Assembly (NCBI GenBank): GCA_018267155.1 | Contig: JAFDZE010000054.1 | Coordinates: 27,375 to 64,761, forward strand | Length of the DNA stretch: 37,387 bases | Reading direction: 5' to 3' | Source of the DNA: Bacteroidota bacterium | Lineage (GTDB): Bacteria; Bacteroidota; Bacteroidia; Flavobacteriales_F; PHOS-HE28 | Shown: positions 31,908 to 37,387 of the stretch, one piece after another | How the letters are laid out: the number at the start of each line of letters is the position of its first letter | Numbering within the stretch: the stretch's first letter is position 1 | Made by a program: the position numbers and the translations under genes | Notes under the pieces: generated by a model | What the model saw: only the letters and a program-made list of their open reading frames with translations | What the model was told of the DNA's origin: nothing | The model's database searches: none

Positions 31908-33224
31908 ATGTCCACCGCGGTTAGGATAGCTTACGATGACCTTGATCTCCCTCTGGTGGTGGTGGTGGGTGGGGGCTTCGCCGGGCTTGAACTCATTCAG
32001 CAACTGGATGGAAAGCCGTACAAGGTGCTGCTGCTCGACAAGCAGAACCACCACTGCTTTCATCCGCTGCTGTACCAGGTCGCAACGGCCAGCCTGAGCG
32101 CCGACAGTATCGCGCACCCGTTCCGCCGTACCGTGGCGCCCATGCGCAACGTGGCCTTTCGTATGGCGTGTGCGACCGCAGTGGATCCCGTTCGCAAGGT
32201 GGTGATCACCGATCATGGGGAGTTCCCCTACGACATCCTGGTACTGGCCACCGGAAGTCGCACCAACTTCTTCGGCAACTCCGCCATTGGATCCGGTGCG
32301 ATGCGGTTGAAGAGTATCAGTCAGGCGCTCGACATCCGCAGCGACTTCCTCCAGGATTTCGAAGCGGCGCTGTACGCGCAGGACGAAACGGATCAACGAC
32401 GCTGCCTCAATTTCACCATCGTGGGTGCGGGTCCCACCGGTGTTGAGCTGGCCGGTGCGCTGGCCGAGATCAAGAACACGGTGCTCAAGCGTGAATACCG
32501 CGAACTGCATAGTGATCGGATGCGCATCTGGCTGGTGGACAGCAACGATCGTGTACTGGCCCATTTCTCCGAACAGAGCAGTGCCAACGCGCTCCGTTAT
32601 CTCCGCGAGCTGGGGGTGGAGGTCCGCTTCCGTGCGCGCGTCACCGGATTTGATGGACGGATGATCACCTTTCAGGATGGCAGTACCATGGAGAGCAACA
32701 CGCTCATCTGGGCCGCCGGGGTGAAGGGGCGTCTCATCCCCGGTCTCGAGGCCGGTGCCGATATCGCTGCCAGCCGCTACAGGGTGGACCGTTTCAACCA
32801 GATCGAGGGGGTTCCCGACGTGTTCGCCTTGGGCGATGTGGCGCTGATGCGCGAGGGTAGTTGGGAGCGAGGCCATCCGCAAGTGGCCCCAGCAGCCGTT
32901 CAGCAGGCGAGGACGCTGGCGGAGAACCTGGTCCGCCGGGCGAAGGGTCGGCCGATGCGTCCATTCACGTACAGGGACAAGGGCAGCATGGCCACCATTG
33001 GCCGGTACAAGGCGGTGGTGGATCTGGGCCGTTTTCATTTCGGTGGAATCGTGGCGTGGCTCACGTGGATGTTCGTCCATCTGATGGCCCTCGTGGGCTT
33101 CCGCAATCGTGTCGTGGTACTTTTCAATTGGGCGTGGAAGTACCTGAGTTGGAAGAACACGATCCGGCTCATCATCCGACCGTACGTTCCGAAGAAGGCC
33201 CCGGTCGAGGATCCGATCGCCTGA
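31908..33224 (+). CDS. ndh: type II NADH:quinone oxidoreductase (NDH-2)
   Basis: A 438-aa FAD enzyme started at ATG 31908; the frame is open to 31665, but that part is antisense to the neighbouring gene. It has an FAD-binding VVVVGGGFAGLELIQQL near residue 17, HPLLYQVATASLS and YDILVLATGS. The NADH-binding FTIVGAGPTGVELAGALAEI comes near residue 165, and VFALGDVAL is the second FAD contact. The C-terminal 90 residues (FGGIVAWLTWMFVHLMALVGF, VVLFNWAWKYL) are hydrophobic and amphipathic and anchor it to the inner membrane. It passes electrons from NADH to the quinone pool without pumping protons. A near -7 element (GATCTTTG, 31890-31897) lies 10 nt before the start. Confidence 0.92.
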   Translation: MSTAVRIAYDDLDLPLVVVVGGGFAGLELIQQLDGKPYKVLLLDKQNHHCFHPLLYQVATASLSADSIAHPFRRTVAPMRNVAFRMACATAVDPVRKVVITDHGEFPYDILVLATGSRTNFFGNSAIGSGAMRLKSISQALDIRSDFLQDFEAALYAQDETDQRRCLNFTIVGAGPTGVELAGALAEIKNTVLKREYRELHSDRMRIWLVDSNDRVLAHFSEQSSANALRYLRELGVEVRFRARVTGFDGRMITFQDGSTMESNTLIWAAGVKGRLIPGLEAGADIAASRYRVDRFNQIEGVPDVFALGDVALMREGSWERGHPQVAPAAVQQARTLAENLVRRAKGRPMRPFTYRDKGSMATIGRYKAVVDLGRFHFGGIVAWLTWMFVHLMALVGFRNRVVVLFNWAWKYLSWKNTIRLIIRPYVPKKAPVEDPIA

Positions 33225-33232
33225 TAGTTTCG
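33225..33232 (+). promoter_or_regulatory. -7 promoter element TAGTTTCG before the MFS gene
   Basis: TAGTTTCG begins one base after the ndh stop codon and lies 56 nt before the MFS start, so the MFS gene may have its own promoter besides read-through from ndh. Confidence 0.4.
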
Positions 33233-33288
33233 CGCCCGCCACGCCCCGGCCCGTACCAACATGAGATCCCGGGCCCGGTATAATTGGA

Positions 33289-34554
33289 ATGGACCGCCGC
33301 CTGGCCACCCTCTGGCTCACGATCTTCATCGATCTGCTGGGCTTTACGCTCTTCATTCCGGTAATGCCCTATTTCGGGGAGCGCGTGGGGGCTTCCGACC
33401 TGGTGGTGATCATGTCCTCCGCCGTGTTCAGCGCAATGGTCTTCCTGTGCTCCCCGGTGTGGGGCAGCATCAGTGATCGCTACGGCCGCCGACCGGTGAT
33501 CATGTCCTCGGTGGTCATCAGCGCCCTGAGTTATCTGGTTTTCGCGTACGCGGACAGCGTGTTCTGGCTCTTCGTCTCCCGCATTCTCACCGGCGTCGGC
33601 AGCGGCAATATCGCTGCGGCACAGGCCTATGTCAGCGACATGACCGAGCCCCGGGACCGCGCCAGGCGCATCGGCCTCATCGTGGGCGCCTCGTTCGGCA
33701 TCGCCTTCGCCTTCGGGCCCTTCATCGGGGGGTATATTTTCCACCACCACGGCGGGATCCGTGGTGTGGGCCTCTTCGCCATGGCCTTATGCGCACTGAA
33801 CCTCCTGGGCGTGGTCTTCGCCCTGCCCGAATCGCTGGGTGGCCGGGATCATGCCCGACGGATCAATTTCAAACCCATCGCCAGCACCTTCGCATCGCTG
33901 CGCGACCTGCGCTTCCGCGACATCTTCATCATCGGGTTCGTGTACATCACGGCCTTCAGCATGATGAATGTGAGCATCGCTTTCCTGTGGCAGCAGCGTT
34001 ATCACCTGGATGTGGACCAGGTGGGCTTTCTCTTTTCCATAGTCGGGGTGCTCTCGGCCATCTCGCAAGGCGCACTGGTCGGCCTGTTCCAGCGCTGGTG
34101 GGGCGAGCGCAAGATGATGGTTCGAGGTCCCATCCTGGTGGGCACGGGCCTCGTGCTGATCCCCTTCGTGCCGTTGGGCCTGCGCGCCAGCATGCCCATG
34201 GGACCCGATGGACAACCCTTGCATCAGGCGCTGGACCAGCTCTTTGTGTTGTACAGCATGGTACCCATGATCCTGATCTCCGTGGGCAATGCCTGCCTGA
34301 ATCCCAGCCTGATCTCGATCCTCAGTCGGCAGGCCGATCCACATGAGCAGGGTGAAGTGCTGGGGCAGAACATGGGCTTCGGTTCGCTGGGCCGGGTGCT
34401 GGGGCCGATGCTCTCGGGCCTGCTCTATCCGCTCGGCAAAGGCCTGCCGTTCGTGGTGGGCGGCACTATCATGCTGGGGGCTTTGACGCTGGTGTTCCGG
34501 TACCTGCGCACGGGGTACAAGGCGCTGGATCCCGCTTCCCGCCCCGCCGATTAG
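33289..34554 (+). CDS. MFS transporter, TetA-like multidrug exporter
   Basis: A 421-aa 12-helix major facilitator protein. It opens LWLTIFIDLLGFTLFIPVMPYF, the TetA-type first helix. Motif A is SDRYGRRPVI, and motif C is in the fifth helix, ASFGIAFAFGPFIGGYIF. It has a central loop (RRINFKPIASTF) and a second half starting FRDIFIIGFVYITAFSM. Such proteins of the DHA1 group export drugs or metabolites with proton exchange. Despite the similarity to tetracycline exporters, chromosomal members in Bacteroidota have mostly unknown substrates, so resistance should not be assumed. Its stop codon forms part of the promoter-like element of sucD. Confidence 0.88.
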   Translation: MDRRLATLWLTIFIDLLGFTLFIPVMPYFGERVGASDLVVIMSSAVFSAMVFLCSPVWGSISDRYGRRPVIMSSVVISALSYLVFAYADSVFWLFVSRILTGVGSGNIAAAQAYVSDMTEPRDRARRIGLIVGASFGIAFAFGPFIGGYIFHHHGGIRGVGLFAMALCALNLLGVVFALPESLGGRDHARRINFKPIASTFASLRDLRFRDIFIIGFVYITAFSMMNVSIAFLWQQRYHLDVDQVGFLFSIVGVLSAISQGALVGLFQRWWGERKMMVRGPILVGTGLVLIPFVPLGLRASMPMGPDGQPLHQALDQLFVLYSMVPMILISVGNACLNPSLISILSRQADPHEQGEVLGQNMGFGSLGRVLGPMLSGLLYPLGKGLPFVVGGTIMLGALTLVFRYLRTGYKALDPASRPAD

Positions 34555-34559
34555 TTTCG
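34552..34559 (+). promoter_or_regulatory. -7 promoter element of sucD overlapping the MFS stop codon
   Basis: TAGTTTCG starts with the TAG stop of the MFS gene and lies 19 nt before the sucD ATG. It is identical to the element at 33225-33232. Confidence 0.45.
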
Positions 34560-34578
34560 CCGCCGATCACATCACACC

Positions 34579-35448
34579 ATGAGCGTACTCGTCAACAAGA
34601 ACAGCAAGGTCATTGTACAGGGTTTCACAGGCAGTGAGGGCACCTTTCACGCTGAACAGATGATCGAGTACGGGACCCGGGTGGTCGGTGGCGTTACACC
34701 CGGCAAGGGTGGACAGTCGCATCTGGATCGCCCCGTTTTCGAGACCGTCAATGATGCCGTTGTGGCCACCGGCGCCGACGTGAGCATCATCTTCGTTCCG
34801 CCGCCATTCGCCGCTGACGCCATCATGGAAGCCGCCGATGCGGGCATCAAGGTGATCGTGTGCATCACCGAGGGCATCCCCGTGAAGGACATGGTGGCCG
34901 CGCGCGAGTACATCCGGGGGAAGGACTGCGTGCTCATCGGCCCCAATTGCCCGGGCGTGATCACCGCTGATGAATGCAAGGTCGGCATCATGCCGGGCTT
35001 CGTGTTCAAGAAGGGCGGGGTTGGCATCGTGTCGAAGTCCGGTACGCTCACCTACGAGGCGGCCGATCAAGTGGTGAAGGCCGGCCTCGGCATCACTACG
35101 GCCATCGGGATCGGTGGCGACCCGATCATCGGGACCACCACGCTGGAGGCCATCCGGTTGTTCGCCAACGACCCCGAGACCAAGGCCATCGTGATGATCG
35201 GCGAGATCGGGGGGGACCTGGAGATCCGCGCCGCCAAGTGGATCAAGGAGAACGTGAAGAAACCCGTGATCGGCTTCATCGCCGGGGAGACCGCGCCGAA
35301 GGGCCGGACCATGGGGCACGCGGGCGCCATTGTGAGCGGAGCCGATGAGAGCGCCGCCGCCAAGAAGAAGGTGATGCGCGAATGCGGCATCCACGTGGTG
35401 GACAGCCCGGCCACCATCGGTGCCAAGGTGAAGGAAGTGCTGGGCTGA
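34579..35448 (+). CDS. sucD: succinyl-CoA synthetase alpha subunit
   Basis: A 289-aa protein, full length. The CoA-binding Rossmann domain opens [28 protein letters not shown] with [15 protein letters not shown]. The second domain has [23 protein letters not shown] and [11 protein letters not shown]. The phosphorylated active-site His is H247 in [11 protein letters not shown]. With the beta subunit SucC it interconverts succinyl-CoA and succinate while making ATP or GTP in the TCA cycle. As often in Bacteroidota, sucC is not adjacent. It is convergent with the lipoprotein gene and followed by a hairpin. Confidence 0.97.
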   Translation: MSVLVNKNSKVIVQGFTGSEGTFHAEQMIEYGTRVVGGVTPGKGGQSHLDRPVFETVNDAVVATGADVSIIFVPPPFAADAIMEAADAGIKVIVCITEGIPVKDMVAAREYIRGKDCVLIGPNCPGVITADECKVGIMPGFVFKKGGVGIVSKSGTLTYEAADQVVKAGLGITTAIGIGGDPIIGTTTLEAIRLFANDPETKAIVMIGEIGGDLEIRAAKWIKENVKKPVIGFIAGETAPKGRTMGHAGAIVSGADESAAAKKKVMRECGIHVVDSPATIGAKVKEVLG

Positions 35449-35461
35449 GACCATCAACGAC

Positions 35462-35489
35462 AACGGGCACCCGTTGCCGGATGCCCGTT
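35462..35489. terminator. hairpin between sucD and the convergent lipoprotein gene
   Basis: AACGGGCA (35462-35469) and TGCCCGTT (35482-35489) form a perfect 8-bp stem around a 12-nt loop, placed between two convergent stop codons. The T-tract is poor, so a role as shared terminator is likely but not certain. Confidence 0.5.
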
Positions 35490-35511
35490 CGTGCCGGTTG
35501 ACGAAAGGGGG

Positions 35512-36024
35512 TCACTTCAACCGTTTGCAGTGCTTGTCCAACTCACCCGCCTCCACCCAGGCAGATACCTCCTTCACCGGATCTTTCAGGTTCGCACGGT
35601 GGTCGCCCTCCCATAGCTCGGTCAGCGGGTCGCGGTCGATGATCAGGGCATTCAGCTTCTCCATGGACGGGGCTTCGGGCAATGCGGCATACTCGGCCCA
35701 GGACATGCCCAAGTAGGCCACATCCTTGCTGATGCCCCGGTTGTCCAGCAGATAGCCCTGACCCACGGGCGTTGGCACGGGCAGGCCGTTCGCCGTCTTC
35801 AGGTCCGAGGGGTGCGGGTATGAGATGATGCGTGAATGATCCGCAGAAAGAAGTACGGGCACATGGTCCGCATGGTCTTCCTTGGTCCGGTACACGAGCA
35901 CGCGTGGCGATGAGGTGGCCACCTGGCCTTCCGTGGTGGTGTCCTTTTGACCGGCTGCATGCTTTTTGCCGCAACACGCGGCCAGGCCGGCCATGAGCAC
36001 AACAAGGGGAAGGGCGGTCCTCAT
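35512..36024 (-). CDS. lipoprotein of unknown function
   Basis: A 170-aa protein with a short, clean lipoprotein signal: MRTALPLVVLMAGLAAC, lipobox LAAC, Cys at residue 17 followed by a second Cys. The next 20 residues are a flexible Lys/Thr/Gln linker. The mature domain includes VLVYRTKEDHADHVPVLLSADHSRIISYP, with three His and several Asp, then YLLDNRGISKDVAYLGMSWAEYAAL and LIIDRDPLTELWEGDH. The His/Asp-rich opening could bind metal, which is inference. I recognise no named family. Its ATG overlaps the TGA of the upstream T9SS cargo gene (ATGA), so it is translated with that gene. Confidence 0.82.
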   Translation of the reverse strand: MRTALPLVVLMAGLAACCGKKHAAGQKDTTTEGQVATSSPRVLVYRTKEDHADHVPVLLSADHSRIISYPHPSDLKTANGLPVPTPVGQGYLLDNRGISKDVAYLGMSWAEYAALPEAPSMEKLNALIIDRDPLTELWEGDHRANLKDPVKEVSAWVEAGELDKHCKRLK

Positions 36025-37387
36025 CGGGCTACAATGATGCGCTCGGTGTGCATGCCCTTCTCCGTGGACAGCCGCAGCATGTAGGTGCCTGTGGTCACGC
36101 CACTGATGTCGGCGGTGTACGTACCGGTGATGCTGGTGCCGGAGAACAGCGTGGCGACCAGTCTGCCCTGCGCATCGCGCAGTTCGGCGCGATCGGTGGG
36201 GATGCCGTGCATATCAATGGTCAACCGGTCGCGTGCGGGATTGGGCCAAGCGCTGATCCCCGTGAGCAGGTCCGGCGCGGCGATGCCTGTGCTCGGGGCA
36301 CGCTGAATGTCCATGCTCAGCAGATAGGTGCCCACCTGACCGGCGAAGTAGGGAGCCACCTGGAAGTAGAGCGTTCCACCGCCTTGGAACAGGATGTCCC
36401 CGGCCATCACGTCATCCACGGCCTGGGACCAGTCCGTTCCATTGTCCGAGACGGAGAAGACCCCGTCCATGGTGTAGGTGTTGCCATTGCCGCTGTTGTA
36501 CGAGTCGTGCAGCCGTGCCGTGATGGTGTAGTCGTAGCCACCCGCCAGGTTCACCTTGTAGAAGTCCATATCGGTGTTCACGTGCAGGTTGGAGCCCGGA
36601 GTGCCCGTGGAGGCCGTGTTTCCCGAGAAGTTCACCGGCAGCGAATACGCTGTGGCGGCGGTGTTGTTCACCTCGTACGGATCGGGCTGTATGCTGGCAC
36701 CGGTCACGGTGATGAAGATCGGGTTCTGGAAGTAGCTGGCCCCGCTCAATTGCCAGCCGCTGTTGTTGGGATTGTGCTGGCAGGCCAGCAGGTAGGTTCC
36801 GGGAGGAACGGTGACCGTGGCCGGACCGAATGTGAGGTAGGGCGGGTTGTAGGCGTAGCCGCTGGGCAACCCTTGGGTCTCGTCGATCGTGCCGATGTCC
36901 TGCACCCAGTTGCCTTCCAGATCGTACAGCGCCACCCCGTACTGGCCGATGAAGGTGTTGGCCCCGGCGTTGGCGATGTTCAGGTTGACGGACAGTTGCG
37001 TTCCCTGGGCCACGCTGTTGCCCGGCGATGGGGTGATGGCCGCGTACACCTCGATGTCGTTCGAATAAACTACCGTTACCTGGGTGAAATTGGTGTACCC
37101 GCTGTTGTTGCCCACCGCGGTCCACTCACCACCCGTGGGGCGGAACAGGACGCCCAGGTAATACGTGCCCGGTACCATGGTGACCAATCCATTGGTCGAG
37201 AACACGATGTCCTGGTTGTACACGTAGCCCGCCTGCAACTGCTGACCAGTGTACGTCTGCACGAAGCCGTAGAAGTTGCTCGACGCATCGAACGCGGCCA
37301 CGGCATAATCACCGTTGAAGTCCGTGGTCCCGTTGTTCAGGATGTTGGTGGATACCGTGAACGGTTGCGCGAACCCGATGGTGGTGG
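36021..37387 (-). CDS. T9SS cargo protein with C-terminal type A sorting domain, N-terminus outside window
   Basis: The frame is open to the window edge, so only the last 455 codons are seen; a GTG at 37301 is an internal codon. Two related beta-rich repeats of about 115 residues come first: FNGDYAVAAFD to VPGTYYLGVLFRPTGGEW, then FIGQYGVALYDLEGNW to VPPGTYLLACQHNPNNSGW. A pre-peptidase C-terminal-type domain follows (PYEVNNTAATAYSLPVNFSG, DMDFYKVNLAGGYDYTI, YFQVAPYFAGQVGTYLLSMD). The final 75 residues are the Por sorting domain: AWPNPARDRLTIDM, ELRDAQGRLVATL, DISGVTTGTYMLRLS and RIIVAR. The protein would be exported by type IX secretion and attached to, or released from, the cell surface. 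The repeats recall those after secreted peptidase domains in this phylum, so a protease N-terminus is possible but unseen. Confidence 0.93.
   Translation of the reverse strand, partial: TTIGFAQPFTVSTNILNNGTTDFNGDYAVAAFDASSNFYGFVQTYTGQQLQAGYVYNQDIVFSTNGLVTMVPGTYYLGVLFRPTGGEWTAVGNNSGYTNFTQVTVVYSNDIEVYAAITPSPGNSVAQGTQLSVNLNIANAGANTFIGQYGVALYDLEGNWVQDIGTIDETQGLPSGYAYNPPYLTFGPATVTVPPGTYLLACQHNPNNSGWQLSGASYFQNPIFITVTGASIQPDPYEVNNTAATAYSLPVNFSGNTASTGTPGSNLHVNTDMDFYKVNLAGGYDYTITARLHDSYNSGNGNTYTMDGVFSVSDNGTDWSQAVDDVMAGDILFQGGGTLYFQVAPYFAGQVGTYLLSMDIQRAPSTGIAAPDLLTGISAWPNPARDRLTIDMHGIPTDRAELRDAQGRLVATLFSGTSITGTYTADISGVTTGTYMLRLSTEKGMHTERIIVAR

Noticed and set aside
31824-33356. 500-codon upstream extension of the F420 reductase-like gene on the reverse strand
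   Set aside because: The conserved N-terminus starts at 31823; the extension is antisense to ndh and has no domain.
33289-34554. Tetracycline resistance gene
   Set aside because: The resemblance is at the level of the DHA1 MFS family; there is no mobile element or resistance context, so a general exporter call is safer.

Overview
The window looks like a chromosomal segment of a GC-rich member of the Bacteroidota, most likely a Flavobacteriales-type lineage. The evidence is a type IX secretion (Por) C-terminal sorting domain (gene starting beyond 37387), a bacillithiol-synthesis glycosyltransferase (BshA), a GWxTD-domain protein, the topoisomerase IV pair in one operon, few Shine-Dalgarno sequences, and repeated upstream elements of the form TAnnTTTG/TAnnTTCG, which match the Bacteroidota -7 promoter element. 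Most of the DNA is ordinary high-GC core genome. The stretch from about 3.66 to 6.8 kb is visibly poorer in G+C and holds genes I cannot place in well-characterised families.

Layout. 1-3000: the end of bshA with an overlapping small membrane protein, then a reverse-strand pair (SirB1/transglutaminase-like protein and a family III CoA-transferase). 3099-6359: a PAAR-repeat protein facing a three-gene, lower-GC cassette (small helical protein, 512-aa protein, 250-aa protein) that resembles a secreted effector/accessory module. 6360-7069: mostly non-coding. 7070-13048: a tightly coupled operon parE - membrane protein - lipoprotein - parC, decorated with 7-bp and 8-bp tandem repeats and hairpins. 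13258-18183: a polytopic membrane protein, a tandem UspA protein, a membrane-anchored J-domain protein, a secreted protein and aroQ. 18201-26185: envelope genes on the reverse strand: GT2, a GWxTD protein, a secreted repeat protein, and a coupled three-gene surface-glycan cluster (GT4, formyltransferase-like/propeller fusion, Wzx-like flippase). 26259-26333: tRNA-His followed by a strong hairpin. 26613-28957: a coupled nhaA - CDF transporter operon. 29213-31121: arginase and CtlX, a small arginine/citrulline catabolic operon. 31176-35448: an F420-type NADP oxidoreductase-like gene, a type II NADH dehydrogenase, an MFS exporter and sucD. 35512-37387: a lipoprotein coupled to the truncated T9SS cargo gene.

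The most unusual things are (i) the 31-bp inverted heptanucleotide arrays at the start of the lipoprotein gene between parE and parC, one arm of which encodes the hydrophobic core of its signal peptide; (ii) the PAAR-linked lower-GC cassette; (iii) the formyltransferase-like/propeller fusion, which lacks the usual Asn of formyltransferases and carries an Arg/Ser- and acid-rich tail. No complete secretion system, CRISPR array, insertion sequence, integrase or replication origin is visible. All family calls are from reading the translated sequence; no database search was run.
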